Below are positions 35,363-45,010 of a DNA stretch of 64,000 nt, in pieces (positions within the stretch are counted from its first letter, which is position 1; each line of letters begins with the position of its first letter). Location: positions 1 through 64,000 of the forward strand of contig JAEDKA010000001.1 in the NCBI GenBank assembly GCA_016296065.1, in the 5' to 3' direction. Origin of the DNA: Kiritimatiellia bacterium. Its GTDB lineage: Bacteria > Verrucomicrobiota > Kiritimatiellia > RFP12 > UBA1067. The notes under the pieces are model-generated. The model did not search any database. It was not told where the DNA came from and was given only the letters and a program-made list of their open reading frames with translations. Position numbers and translations under genes: made by a program.

Positions 35363-36267
35363 GACTGTCCGCCAAGACGGCCTGCGCGGCGGCGCTCGTT
35401 GCGTCGCTTGTCGTTGGATGCTCGCGCGCTAAGATCGACCGCGTAGAGTGGCCTATTATGGGAACTATCGCGGCCGTGCAGCTCAAGGGTGAGTTGACGC
35501 CGGACTCCGGCAGGTTCACGACAGATGTGATGGCGGCATTCAACGACGTCTCCGATGCGCTTAACGCGCACGTGGCGACTTCGGAGATATGCTCGCTCGC
35601 CCCTCTTGGAGACGACGAGGTGCTCGCGAAATGCGCAGACAAGATGAAGCCATGCTATGAGGCGGCGTTTACGCTGATGCGGGTGTCAGGCGGCGCGTTC
35701 AATCCGCGCTGGCGTGGACCGAAGACTCTTGATCTCGGCGCGATCGCCAAGGGGTTTGCCGTCGATTTCGCCGTGGAGGGCATGCAAAACCGGAAATCCG
35801 CGGGCTTGACTGGGGGAAGCGGCGTCCCGCCGCTTCAGGGAACAGAATCCACCCCCGGCCGGGATGTCGACATCCTCATCGATCTCGGCGGAAACATCAA
35901 GTCCGTCAAGGGAAACTGGCGTACTGGTGTGAAAGATCCGAACGGCGGAGGATTCGCCGCGGTCGTGGAACTTCGCGAGGGCGAGGCGCTTGCGACGAGC
36001 GCGACGTACTACCGCGGCAGCCACATCTACGACGGCAGGACGGGGCTCGCGGTCTCGAACGGCGTCGCGTCCGTGACGGTGCTGTGCCACTCCGCGAAGT
36101 GGGCCGACGGACTTTCCACGACGCTGTTCGTGCTTGGTCCCGACGAGGGCCGGACCTTCGTCGAGGAAAAGGGCAGGCTCCTTACGGGCGGGGAGGAGAT
36201 TGCTGTTCTGTGGATTCTCTCCGACGGACGCCAGATGAAGCTCGATCCTGCCGCGCGGTTTCAATGA
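35359..36267 (+). CDS. apbE: FAD:protein FMN transferase (ApbE) lipoprotein
   Basis: Attaches FMN covalently to threonines of partner proteins such as RnfG/NqrC. 302 residues with a lipoprotein signal (LVASLVVGC). MGTIAAVQL, FNDVSDALNAH, SGGAFNPRW, LDLGAIAKGFAVD, LIDLGGNIKS, ATSATYYRG and SVTVLCHSAKWADGLSTTLFVLG follow the ApbE pattern. Between AKGFAVDFAVEGMQ and DILIDLGGN there are about 30 extra residues (LTGGSGVPPLQ and flanks) coming from an inserted palindromic element. The insertion lies in a surface loop, so function may be kept. Confidence 0.92.
   Translation: MRLSAKTACAAALVASLVVGCSRAKIDRVEWPIMGTIAAVQLKGELTPDSGRFTTDVMAAFNDVSDALNAHVATSEICSLAPLGDDEVLAKCADKMKPCYEAAFTLMRVSGGAFNPRWRGPKTLDLGAIAKGFAVDFAVEGMQNRKSAGLTGGSGVPPLQGTESTPGRDVDILIDLGGNIKSVKGNWRTGVKDPNGGGFAAVVELREGEALATSATYYRGSHIYDGRTGLAVSNGVASVTVLCHSAKWADGLSTTLFVLGPDEGRTFVEEKGRLLTGGEEIAVLWILSDGRQMKLDPAARFQ
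35806..35837 (+). repeat. Palindromic element inside apbE
   Basis: A 32-base block shared with hrpB 28540-28571 (one mismatch), with inverted arms GAAGCGGCG and CGCCGCTTC. It is read here as LTGGSGVPPLQ, whereas the hrpB copy is read in another frame as IDWGKRRLAAS. Both hosts stay open. Confidence 0.8.
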
Positions 36268-36390
36268 TGCGACATCCGCTTGACACAGGAGTTCTGGATA
36301 AAAGCTGCTCTGGCTTTAGGTGTGGCGCCATTGATATGTGACCGGACGTATCGGGGCAGGAGAACACGTATCCTGCGAGATGGCCGCGAA

Positions 36391-37536
36391 CTAGGCGATG
36401 CCTTCCTTTTTGCGCCATTCGCGCATGGACATCCCGGTCTTCGCCTTGAATGCGTAGCGGAGCGTTGAGTCGGAGTCGTATCCGCAGAGGTTTGCGATTC
36501 CTTCGATCGCCTGGCGCGGGTTCCTCAGCATCGCGAACGCGGTGGCCATGCGGACGTTTCGTATCTCGGTCTGGATCGTGTGCCCCGTGAGGCTGGCGAA
36601 GCGCATCTCCGCCGTCCTCCGCGAGCAGCCCATCTGTGCCACGACGTCGTTCACGCCTATGCCGTCGGCGGCGTGCATGCGGATGTACTCCACGGCGGCG
36701 GTTACCTTCGCGTCGGTGTGCTTGAAGACAGTGGTCGACCTGCGCTTCACCACTCCGAGTATGCCGAATTTGCGGTTTTCGCCCTTTGCCTTTGGGTCGC
36801 GGAGCTGCAGGTCGAGCAGTTCGCCGCAGATGAATCCGGCGTTTTCGAAGTCGGGGCAGATGCTGGAAAGCGTCGGCTTGGTGTTCTCGCAGATCTCCTC
36901 GTTGTTGTCGATGCCCATCACCGCGACATCTTCTGGGACGCGAATGTTTTCCTGGCTGCATGCGGCGAGAATCTCCTCCGCAGTGCCGTCGTACGCCGCG
37001 AGTATCCCGCAAGGCTTCGGAAGCGCCTTGAGCCATTTGCGAAGCGACTCAAGGCGGCGTATACCGGGTTTTTCGGTCCGGTCGAAGACATGGCATTTGC
37101 GTCCGTTCAGTTTTATGGCCTCGCAGAATGCCTTTTCGCGCTCTTTCGTCCAGAAGAGCGGAAGCTGGAACCCCACGAAGGCGTAGTCGTCGAAGTCGAG
37201 CGCGAGAAGCTCCTTCGCGGCGATCTCGGCGGAACTCTTGAGGTCCGCGTTTACGGAGAACCGTATCTTGCCCTTGAGCGAAGGGTCGCGGTCGAGGTAG
37301 ACCGTCGGTATGTTGCCGAAAATCTCCGGCCTGAACTCGTTCATGTCGCTGCCGCATTCCGCTATGCATCCGATTGGATGCCAGAAGTCGATGACCTTCT
37401 TGACGTTGATGTGGTGGTAGTTGCTTTCTACCACCTGGACCTGGATGTCCGAGTTCGAGAAGTAGCGCTGCACGCCGGCAACCCGCTTGCGGCAGGAGTG
37501 GCGAGTTGCGGAAGCGAAGAACAATACGGTTTTCAT
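36391..37536 (-). CDS. XylR-like AraC-family transcription regulator with a periplasmic-binding-protein sensor domain
   Basis: 381 residues. Residues about 1-270 form a type 1 periplasmic-binding-protein sensor (MKTVLFFASATRHSCRKRVAGVQRYFS, CGILAAYDGTAEEILAACSQENIRVPEDVAVMGIDNNEEICENTKPTLSSI), followed by RRSTTVF and a C-terminal AraC helix-turn-helix pair (GIGVNDVVAQMGCSRRTAEMRFASLTG and IEGIANLCGYDSDSTLRYAFKAKTGMSMREWRK). This is the domain order of E. coli XylR, an activator that binds a sugar. It is divergent from the first GH2 gene with a composite operator between them, and the same operator appears at four more places downstream. The actual ligand is unknown. ATG 37536 was chosen for homology; a longer frame adds 12 residues. 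Confidence 0.88.
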   Translation of the reverse strand: MKTVLFFASATRHSCRKRVAGVQRYFSNSDIQVQVVESNYHHINVKKVIDFWHPIGCIAECGSDMNEFRPEIFGNIPTVYLDRDPSLKGKIRFSVNADLKSSAEIAAKELLALDFDDYAFVGFQLPLFWTKEREKAFCEAIKLNGRKCHVFDRTEKPGIRRLESLRKWLKALPKPCGILAAYDGTAEEILAACSQENIRVPEDVAVMGIDNNEEICENTKPTLSSICPDFENAGFICGELLDLQLRDPKAKGENRKFGILGVVKRRSTTVFKHTDAKVTAAVEYIRMHAADGIGVNDVVAQMGCSRRTAEMRFASLTGHTIQTEIRNVRMATAFAMLRNPRQAIEGIANLCGYDSDSTLRYAFKAKTGMSMREWRKKEGIA

Positions 37537-37589
37537 AATCGCAATGTTATCATAATATGCAGGAAAGCGCAAGTGGCTGTTGCGCGATA

Positions 37590-37645
37590 TTCACGAAAAA
37601 TTTATCGCGTTTATCACGCTTTTGGAGTCCAAAAGATGATACAAT
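37590..37645 (+). promoter_or_regulatory. Operator/promoter A (XylR-like regulator / GH2 intergenic)
   Basis: Half-site TTCACGA (37590-37596), centre TCGCG, second half-site ATCACGC starting 37613 (23 bp later), then extended -10 TGATACAAT with the hexamer at 37640-37645, 27 bp from the second half-site start. No -35 box. Same layout as sites B, C, D and E. Confidence 0.75.
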
Positions 37646-37674
37646 GTGAACCAGGAAAGGAGAACTGTATTAAA

Positions 37675-40600
37675 ATGGACCACCGGGTTTCGTCAATAGT
37701 GCTGGGAGCTGTCGCTTCCATTTTCTTGGCCAGCGGCTCAAGCGCCGAGGGTGTGAAGTTCAACGGAGTCTTCGCACCGTCCGAGGGCTTCGTCAACCGG
37801 CTCGAAAAACCACTGCGCGCGGAGGTGTGCCTCAACGGACGCTGGGATTTCCAGGGCTTCAAGACCCCGGCCGGGTGGAAGGACGGCAAGGGGCTGCCGC
37901 CCGAGCTCCCCATGCCGGCGGCCGACGGGTGGGACGCCGTGAAGATCAAGATTCCATCTCCATGGAACGTCAACAACTTCTGCCTTCGCCGCAGCGAAGG
38001 CCCCGACCATCGCGACTTCCCGTCCTATCCAGACGCATGGCGCGACTATAAGATGGGCTGGATGCGCCGCTCGGTTACTGTTCCGTCCGACTGGTCCGGA
38101 CGCTCCATCGCCGTCCGCTTCGAGGCGGTGGCGGGCGAGTGCGTCGTTCTCGTGAACGGGAGGAAGGTCGCGGAGAACTTCGAGCTGTTCCTTCCGTTCG
38201 AGGCCGACGTCACCGATCTCGTAAAGCCGGGCGACACGTTCGAGCTTCTTGTCGGCGTGCGCGGGCAGAAGCTCTTCGAGGACCGCGAGGGCGTGGGGCG
38301 CCGCGTGATCCCCGCGGGCTCCATGTGGGGCGGCGAGATCATCGGCATCTGGCAGGACGTCACGCTCGTGTCGCGTCCGAAGCTGCGCGTCGACGACGTG
38401 TTCGTGCGTCCGCTCGTCTCGAAGGGCGTTCTCGCGCTCGACGTGACGGTCGCGAACGCGGGTGATGCGGCGGCGAGCGCCGACCTTGGCGCGAAGGTCT
38501 GCGAATGGATCAACCGCGCCGGGACGGACGTCCTTTCCGCGCCGGTCCCCGCATGGGAGCTCGGGGCCGAGAAGCTCGCGAAAGACTTCGGCAAGGTTGC
38601 GGTTGACGCCAAGTCGTCCAAGATGGTGACAATCGAGATTCCGGTCGCCGCAGATGCGCTCCGCCTCTGGACCCCCGAGACGCCGAACCTCAATTCGCTC
38701 GTCGTCTCGCTTTCCGCGAACGGCGCGGACATCGACCGCAAGGCCGAGCGCTTCGGCTGGCGCGAGTGGACGATCGACGGCGGGAAGTATCTTCTCAACG
38801 GGAAGCCGATCCAGTTCCGCAGCGACTCGTGGCACTTCATGGGCGTTCCGCAGATGACGCGCCGCTATGCGTGGGCGTGGTTCAAGGCGATCAAGGAGGC
38901 CAACGGAAACGCCGTGCGCCTGCACGCGCAGGTGTATCCGAGCTTCTACCACGACGTCGCGGACGAAATGGGCATCTGCATCCTCGACGAGACCGCGAAC
39001 TGGGCGTCGGACGGCGGGCCGAAGTTCGACCGCGAGGTATTCTGGAAGAACTCGATCGTGCATCTTGAGCGCTTCATCAGGCGCGACCGCAACCATGCGT
39101 CCGTGCTGGGCTGGTCGGTATGCAACGAGAACAAGCCGGTCATCCTCCATGTCTTCAACCGTCCCGACCTTATGCCGTTCCAGGAGAAGGCGTGGGCGGA
39201 CTGGCGCGACACGTGCCGCAGGCTCGACCCGACGCGCCCGTGGATTTCAGCTGACGGCGAGGAGGATGGAATGGGCTGTCTGCCGATTACGATGGGACAC
39301 TACGGCGATCTCGTCCATTCGTACAAGGCCTGGTCGGAGATCGGCAAGCCCTGGGGCGTCGGCGAGGCGTCGATGGCCTACTACGGAACGCCCCAGCAGG
39401 TCGCGGAGCGTTCTGGTTCCGAGCGCAGCTACGCGTCCGCGCTCGGACGCATGGAGGGCCTCGCGAAGGAGTGCTACGACATCATCGTCGCGCAGCGCAA
39501 GAACAACGCGTCCTACTCGTGCGTGTTCAACCTTGCGTGGTACGCCCTTAAGCCGCTTCCGTTCGGAAAGCGCGACCTCACGAAGGCGCCGTCGCTTGAT
39601 GACGGAATCTTCTTCGGCGAATACGAGGAGGGCCGTCCCGGCTACCAGCCCGAGCGCCTCGGTCCGTACTCCTCGACTTTCAACCCCGGATACGACCCCG
39701 CGCTTCCGCTCTGGGACGCCTGGCCGATGTACGACGCGGTGCGCGCGGCTTTCGCGCCGGAGGGCCCCGCGTGGTCGAAGTGGTCGATCCGTCCGGAACA
39801 GCCCGCGGCGGATGCGCCGCGCGCGGAGAGCGAGTATGCCGAGGTCGTCTGCGTCGGGGACGGCAAGCTCAGGGGCGTTCTCGACGCGCAGGGCGTTGTG
39901 TTCGCCGAGAAGGTGACCGAGCCCGCGAAGGCTCTCGTATTTGTCGATGCGTCCTCTCCGCTCAAGGCAGAGCAGGCCGCGGAAGTCGCGGAGCTCGTGA
40001 AGAAGGGCGCGGACGCGTGGGTGTGGGGCGTTACTGACGCGAGCGCGGAGTCCGTAAAGCCGGTCGTCGGCGAGGGTCTCGAGGTCGCGAAGCTCGTGCG
40101 CTCGACGTTCATCCCGATGGACCGTCCGCTTGTGCGCGGACTCTTCAACAGCGACTTCTACTTCTGCGAGCTCCAGCGCGGCGACGCGGCGAAGTTCTCG
40201 CTCGGCGGCGAGTGGATACGCTCCGCCGAGGTCGAGGTCGAGGCGTGCCGCACCGATTGGCGCGAGTGGAACAAGCGCGCGGAGGAGATGAAGACGGCGG
40301 CGATCATCCGCACGGAGAACGAGTGCACCGCTCCGCTCGCCGTCGTCGCGACGCGTCGCGTCGGCGCGGCGAAGGTGCGCGTGCAGACGCTCGCCGACTT
40401 CGCGAACTCCGAGAAGGGATACAGGACGCTCTCGCGCATGCTCGCGAACGCAGGCGTCAAGTGCCGCACGGTCGTGAGCGATCCGGCCGAGGCGTTCTTC
40501 CTCCGCGACGGGAAGATCATGTTCCCGTCCGTCACGCGCAAGACGCTCAAGAACATTGCGCCGAGGAAACACACGCTCGAGTTCTACGTCTATTCGAACC

Positions 40601-40878
40601 GTCCGCTCGACGACCTGCTCATCGAACCCGACATGCCGAAGCTCATGCTTTGGATGAAGGCTCGCGGATCGACGCTCAAGGTCGGCGACAAGGAGGTCAA
40701 GGAGACGCGGCGCACGGACCGCGAAGTCGAGTACAACGAGCTTCCGCTCCAGCAGGGCTGGAACAAGCTCTCGATCGTCGTAGACGGCGATCGCGGCGAA
40801 TTCGAGGCGGAGCTTAGATGCAACAACAAGCCCGACTTCCTCCCGACCGTACGCGCGTCCCTCAAGCCGCAGGAATAA
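37675..40878 (+). CDS. Secreted GH2-family glycoside hydrolase
   Basis: 1067 residues, signal peptide (IVLGAVASIFLASGSSA). GH2 layout: jelly-roll domain (RAEVCLNGRWDFQGF ... GWMRRSVTVPSDWSGRSIAVRFEAVAGECVVLVNGRKV), immunoglobulin-like domain, and barrel with LNGKPIQFRSDSWH, NGNAVRLHAQVYPSFYHDVADEMGICILDET, acid/base E485 in SVCNEN and a candidate nucleophile E564 in GVGEAS. About 300 further residues form C-terminal beta domains of unknown role. Members act on beta-galactosides, -glucuronides or -mannosides; specificity is not visible. ATG 37675 follows GGAAAGGAGA at 12 bases. First gene of a three-gene unit under operator A. Confidence 0.85.
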   Translation: MDHRVSSIVLGAVASIFLASGSSAEGVKFNGVFAPSEGFVNRLEKPLRAEVCLNGRWDFQGFKTPAGWKDGKGLPPELPMPAADGWDAVKIKIPSPWNVNNFCLRRSEGPDHRDFPSYPDAWRDYKMGWMRRSVTVPSDWSGRSIAVRFEAVAGECVVLVNGRKVAENFELFLPFEADVTDLVKPGDTFELLVGVRGQKLFEDREGVGRRVIPAGSMWGGEIIGIWQDVTLVSRPKLRVDDVFVRPLVSKGVLALDVTVANAGDAAASADLGAKVCEWINRAGTDVLSAPVPAWELGAEKLAKDFGKVAVDAKSSKMVTIEIPVAADALRLWTPETPNLNSLVVSLSANGADIDRKAERFGWREWTIDGGKYLLNGKPIQFRSDSWHFMGVPQMTRRYAWAWFKAIKEANGNAVRLHAQVYPSFYHDVADEMGICILDETANWASDGGPKFDREVFWKNSIVHLERFIRRDRNHASVLGWSVCNENKPVILHVFNRPDLMPFQEKAWADWRDTCRRLDPTRPWISADGEEDGMGCLPITMGHYGDLVHSYKAWSEIGKPWGVGEASMAYYGTPQQVAERSGSERSYASALGRMEGLAKECYDIIVAQRKNNASYSCVFNLAWYALKPLPFGKRDLTKAPSLDDGIFFGEYEEGRPGYQPERLGPYSSTFNPGYDPALPLWDAWPMYDAVRAAFAPEGPAWSKWSIRPEQPAADAPRAESEYAEVVCVGDGKLRGVLDAQGVVFAEKVTEPAKALVFVDASSPLKAEQAAEVAELVKKGADAWVWGVTDASAESVKPVVGEGLEVAKLVRSTFIPMDRPLVRGLFNSDFYFCELQRGDAAKFSLGGEWIRSAEVEVEACRTDWREWNKRAEEMKTAAIIRTENECTAPLAVVATRRVGAAKVRVQTLADFANSEKGYRTLSRMLANAGVKCRTVVSDPAEAFFLRDGKIMFPSVTRKTLKNIAPRKHTLEFYVYSNRPLDDLLIEPDMPKLMLWMKARGSTLKVGDKEVKETRRTDREVEYNELPLQQGWNKLSIVVDGDRGEFEAELRCNNKPDFLPTVRASLKPQE

Positions 40879-40917
40879 ACGCCCCTTGACAATATCGGCA
40901 AACGAGGAGAATCGAAT

Positions 40918-42306
40918 ATGACAAAGATTGTCGGCATGTTTTTCGCGGCGATCGCCATTTCGGCGGCCGCGGCCTATGAACCGCTTTCGCAGCGGCCAGT
41001 TCCGCAGTCGGACGATCCGAACGGATGGTGGCAGAAGCGCTTCGCGGAGAAGCAGGCGCTCGTGAAGGCCGGCGGAAGCGAGGTCGTGTTCATCGGCGAC
41101 TCCATAACGCAGGGACTCGACGGCAGCGAGGTCTGGGAAAAGGTGTTCGCGGCGGAGCCGTTCAAGGCGCTCAACCTCGGCTTCAGCGGCGACCGAACCG
41201 AACATGTCCTCTGGCGCATCAACCACGGCGAGCTCGACGGCTACAAGGCTAAGGCGATCGTGCTGATGATCGGAACGAACAACACCGGGCACCGCCCGTA
41301 CGAGCTCGAGACGCCGGTCGACACGCTGTCCGGAATCAGCGAGGTGATCCAGCGGATCCGCGAGCGCCAGCCGCAGGCGACGATCGTGCTGCATCCGATT
41401 CTGCCGCGCGGCGAGAGTCCGGACGACCCGCTGAGGAAACGCAACGACGAGATCAACGAGTCGCTGAAGCAGCTCGACGGCTGGAACAACATCGTGGTGT
41501 GCGACTTCGGCGACAGGCTCCTTGACGCGAAGGGCCGCCTGATCAAGGACCTCTGCCCCGACTTTCTCCATCCGAACGACGCGGGCCGCAAGATATGGGC
41601 GCGAGCGCTCGTTCCCGTGCTGAGGCGCATCCTCTCATCGAACGATGCCGACACGCCCCGCGCTGCGCAGGCGATCCGCCGCCGCACGCCGGAGTACATA
41701 CGCCGCATGGCCGACCGCCGCCGCAAGCTCGCAGAGAACAAGACGGGCGAGTTCGACGTCGTGTTCCTCGGCGACTCCATCACTCATGGATGGGAGGGGA
41801 ACGGGCGCGAGGTGTTCAAGAAACTCAACGACGACTACAGGATATTCAACCTCGGGCACAGCGGCGACCGAACCGAGCACCTCGTCTGGCGGCTCCAGAA
41901 CGGCGAGCTGGAAGGCTTCAAGGCGAAGCTATTCATGCTGATGATCGGAACGAACAACGGCGACGACAAGGCGGAGGACGTCGCGGCCGGAATCAAGCGC
42001 ATCATCGAGATCGTCAGGGAGAAGCATCCCGAGTCGAAGGTCCTGCTGCTGCCGATCTTCCCGCGTGCCGAGAACGCGAAGAACAACCACCGCATCAAGA
42101 ACGAGAAGACGAACGCCATCATCCGCGGCTATGCGGACGGGAAGACGGTTCTCTGGCTCGACTTCAACGACAGGTTCCTCGAACCCGGACCAGACAAGGT
42201 TCTGCCTCGTTCCATCATGCCGGACCTGCTGCATCCGAACCATGACGGCTACCTTATCTGGGAGGCGGCCGTGCGCCCGGTGTTCCGCGAAGTCTGCGGC
42301 AGGTGA
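40918..42306 (+). CDS. Exported protein with two tandem GDSL (SGNH) hydrolase domains
   Basis: 462 residues, signal peptide. Two copies of one SGNH esterase domain, about residues 40-245 and 265-460. Each has a GDSIT nucleophile motif (S62 and S287), SGDRTEH, the GTNN block (MIGTNN) and a C-terminal DxxHPN (DFLHPN and DLLHPN) with the Asp-His pair. The 225-residue offset and blocks of identical DNA show an internal duplication. The fold resembles PAF-acetylhydrolase-type and carbohydrate acetylesterases, so removal of acetyl groups from the glycan attacked by the neighbouring GH2 is a reasonable inference. Ribosome site GAGGAGA before ATG 40918. Confidence 0.88.
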   Translation: MTKIVGMFFAAIAISAAAAYEPLSQRPVPQSDDPNGWWQKRFAEKQALVKAGGSEVVFIGDSITQGLDGSEVWEKVFAAEPFKALNLGFSGDRTEHVLWRINHGELDGYKAKAIVLMIGTNNTGHRPYELETPVDTLSGISEVIQRIRERQPQATIVLHPILPRGESPDDPLRKRNDEINESLKQLDGWNNIVVCDFGDRLLDAKGRLIKDLCPDFLHPNDAGRKIWARALVPVLRRILSSNDADTPRAAQAIRRRTPEYIRRMADRRRKLAENKTGEFDVVFLGDSITHGWEGNGREVFKKLNDDYRIFNLGHSGDRTEHLVWRLQNGELEGFKAKLFMLMIGTNNGDDKAEDVAAGIKRIIEIVREKHPESKVLLLPIFPRAENAKNNHRIKNEKTNAIIRGYADGKTVLWLDFNDRFLEPGPDKVLPRSIMPDLLHPNHDGYLIWEAAVRPVFREVCGR

Positions 42307-42324
42307 CGACAGGGAGTCGCCGAC

Positions 42325-44985
42325 ATGAGACATCTTCTCGCAGCGCTCTGCGCGCTCGCGCTGCTTGCGGCTTCTGCCGGCGAGACCGGGCTTGACGCTG
42401 TCTCGCGCGGAGCGGACCCGACGGGGCAGCGCGACAGCGCGGGTCCGATGCAAAAGGCTCTCGACGAGCTTAACCGCTCCGGCGGAGGGACGTTGTATCT
42501 TCCGCCCGGAAAATACAGGCTCGAGAAGCCGCTTTACGTCGAGGGCGGCAATTCGATCAGGGGCGCGGCGTCATCCGCCGCCTCCTGGCCGGCGAACAGG
42601 CCGTCCGTCCTCTGCGTGGCGTTCGGACGCGGCGACACGAACCTCGTGAAGAACGCGGCCGTGAAGCTCAGGGGCGGCGCGTCGCTGAGGGACGTCGCGA
42701 TATGGCATCCGGACCAGAGCTTCGAGGAACCCGTGCCGTATCCGGCCAGCATCTGGGGCGACGGCCACACGAGCGTTGTGGACGTGACGCTCGTCAACTC
42801 GTGGTGCGGCTTCTACAACAACCACTGCTCGTCGATGCTCGTGAGGGGGCTGAGAGGCACGGCGCTAAGCATGGGCATCCGCGCGGCGTACGCGTTCGAC
42901 GTTCCCCGCATCGAACATGTCGCGTTCGACACGGCCTACTGGGCGGCATCGGGGCTTCCCGGGTCGCCGAAGTCCAGGGCGGAGTCCAAAAAGCTCGAGT
43001 CGTGGGCGGAGAACAACCTCGTCGCGATCGTCGCCGGCGAGCAGGACTGGGGCTACTGGTGGGACGTCTTCGTCGATCACGCCAAAGGCGGAATCTTCCT
43101 CACGGTCGTGCCGGACGACAAGGGGGAGCGTATGAACCCCGGCAACATAGCGGCCGGGAAGGTGGTGATGCGCAACGTTCAGGTAGGCATCGAGATGAAG
43201 AACGTTGGGTATCCCGGCTTCCTGCTTACCTACGGCGACATACAGGCGCGGCTCTGCTGCATGCACTACTCGAAGGTGCCTGACTACTCGAAGTTCCACG
43301 CCGTCGGCATAAAGCCGTACTACAGCTGGAACGCCGCAGTGCAGGTGACAGGCGTTAAGTTTTCAGGCGCGAAGACGCTGTTCAGGTCCGACAAGGACAA
43401 GGACGGACTCATCTACTGCATCAACTTCAACGGCTGCACGTTCTCGGACTGGAAGGACTGCGCGATAAGCCAGGTGCGCGGCAGCCTGGTCGCGTCAAAC
43501 TGCAGGTTCAGCGGAAATGGCGCGATACGTCCGGGCGAGAACCTCTCGCAGATAGTGCTCAGCGGCAATACGTTCTCCGGCGAGGCATTCGCAGTGAAGC
43601 CTTCCGCCTCGACGGTCGTCGCGCGAGACGACCGCGAGAAGGGCGTCGTCTCGCTCCCATACGACATTCCCGAGCCGAAGGAGCGCGAATTCAAGGGCAA
43701 GGTGTTCGACGTGCGGGACTACGGCGCCACGCCAGGAAAGGTCGATGACATCCCGGTGAAGGACAGCTCGCCGGCCTTCGCGGCCGCGCTTGCGGCGGCC
43801 GACAAGGCGGGCGGCGGGACGGTCTTCGCGCCTGCTGGGGTCTACCGCATTGCGCGCGGACTCAAGGTGCCTTCGGGAGTGGAGCTGCGGGGCAGCTTCG
43901 AGGCGCAGCACTACGGCAACTCCACGCACCGCGGCACGCAGCTCTATGCCTACGCCGGGAAAGGCGAACCCGCGTCCGCTCCGCTCGTCACGCTTGAGCC
44001 GGATTCGGGAGTAGGCGGGTTCACGGTGTACTATCCGGAACAGGGCGTGACGGACGACTCGTCCGCCGAGGAGGCTCTTCGCGTGAAGCGCTATCCGCCG
44101 ACAGTCAGGACCGCGCCGCGTTGCCAGGTGCGGAACATGGCGATCGTTAATGCGTGGACGGCGATCGACGCGATCACGGTGCGGAGCGACGGACTTCTCG
44201 TGACGGATGTGACGGGAGGAGCTCTCGACGCAGGCGTAATCGTAGGACACGGCACTACCGGCGGTCTCTTCCGCGACATACACTTCAATTATACTGGGTG
44301 GGTTGGACAGGGCAAGTACGAGAACCATCCGAGGGGCGACGACTGGGACAAGACGACGACGTGCGGAATGTTCGCCGACTTCACGACGCGCGTGACGAGA
44401 GGCTTTGTTCTCTGCGACGCGAAGGACGTAAAGCTTCATTCCTGCTTCTGCATCATGGTCGCCGAGGGCGTGTCGCTTGAGAAGGATCCGTACACGGGCG
44501 GATCGTTCAAGGGTTCGACGTGGGGACTTGCGTTCGACGCGAACACGAACGGGATCGTAGGGCACCGCGGTGCCGCGCCCAAGTTCGTCGCCAACTGTGC
44601 AATGGGCGTCTTCAGCCGGCAGCAGGGCGGATACTTCGTGAAGACGGAGCCCGGTTTCGCCGGCGCGATCGCGTCCGTCAACTCCGAGATCTGGTCCGGA
44701 CGATCCCGCATCGTCTACCTTGAGGGCGGACGCACGATACTCTCGCAGTTCCTCTCGTGGTGCTGCTACGAGGGCGTCGTTAAGAAGGGTGCGTCGCTCA
44801 CCGTCTGCGGGGCGTCGTTCGCGTCCAACAACGGAAACGACAAAGGCGAGAAGACGACGATCACATACGAACGCGGCTCGTCCGGGACGGTCTGCGGTTC
44901 CGTCGACGGACGCAGGTTCCTCAAGGTCGTCGACGAGACCGGCGGCAAGCTCGCGTGGCGCAACAACGGCGTGCGGATAGACTGA
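42325..44985 (+). CDS. Exported protein with two pectate-lyase-superfamily (right-handed beta-helix) domains
   Basis: 886 residues, signal peptide (LAALCALALLAASAG). Two starts of the Pectate_lyase_3 type: LDAVSRGADPTGQRDSAGPMQKALDELNRSGGGTLYLPPGKYRLEKPLYV (near residue 24) and VFDVRDYGATPGKVDDIPVKDSSPAFAAALAAADKAGGGTVFAPAGVYRIARGLKVPSGVELRGSF (near residue 457). Each is followed by repeated beta-strand sequence. A double beta-helix in one chain is known for GH55 exo-beta-1,3-glucanases, which makes that family a candidate, but I cannot place catalytic residues. Follows the GDSL gene by 18 bases. Confidence 0.75.
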   Translation: MRHLLAALCALALLAASAGETGLDAVSRGADPTGQRDSAGPMQKALDELNRSGGGTLYLPPGKYRLEKPLYVEGGNSIRGAASSAASWPANRPSVLCVAFGRGDTNLVKNAAVKLRGGASLRDVAIWHPDQSFEEPVPYPASIWGDGHTSVVDVTLVNSWCGFYNNHCSSMLVRGLRGTALSMGIRAAYAFDVPRIEHVAFDTAYWAASGLPGSPKSRAESKKLESWAENNLVAIVAGEQDWGYWWDVFVDHAKGGIFLTVVPDDKGERMNPGNIAAGKVVMRNVQVGIEMKNVGYPGFLLTYGDIQARLCCMHYSKVPDYSKFHAVGIKPYYSWNAAVQVTGVKFSGAKTLFRSDKDKDGLIYCINFNGCTFSDWKDCAISQVRGSLVASNCRFSGNGAIRPGENLSQIVLSGNTFSGEAFAVKPSASTVVARDDREKGVVSLPYDIPEPKEREFKGKVFDVRDYGATPGKVDDIPVKDSSPAFAAALAAADKAGGGTVFAPAGVYRIARGLKVPSGVELRGSFEAQHYGNSTHRGTQLYAYAGKGEPASAPLVTLEPDSGVGGFTVYYPEQGVTDDSSAEEALRVKRYPPTVRTAPRCQVRNMAIVNAWTAIDAITVRSDGLLVTDVTGGALDAGVIVGHGTTGGLFRDIHFNYTGWVGQGKYENHPRGDDWDKTTTCGMFADFTTRVTRGFVLCDAKDVKLHSCFCIMVAEGVSLEKDPYTGGSFKGSTWGLAFDANTNGIVGHRGAAPKFVANCAMGVFSRQQGGYFVKTEPGFAGAIASVNSEIWSGRSRIVYLEGGRTILSQFLSWCCYEGVVKKGASLTVCGASFASNNGNDKGEKTTITYERGSSGTVCGSVDGRRFLKVVDETGGKLAWRNNGVRID

Positions 44986-45010
44986 CGCGAATCCGGGAAG
45001 CATGATCTGC

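Noticed and set aside
36357..36377. GCAGGA/TCCTGC hairpin after apbE as terminator
   Set aside because: Six-bp stem with a nine-base loop and no T-run; too weak to claim.
36580..37674. Upstream in-frame extension of the GH2 gene (total 1432 codons)
   Set aside because: It runs antisense through the XylR-like gene and across operator A; the signal peptide begins at ATG 37675.
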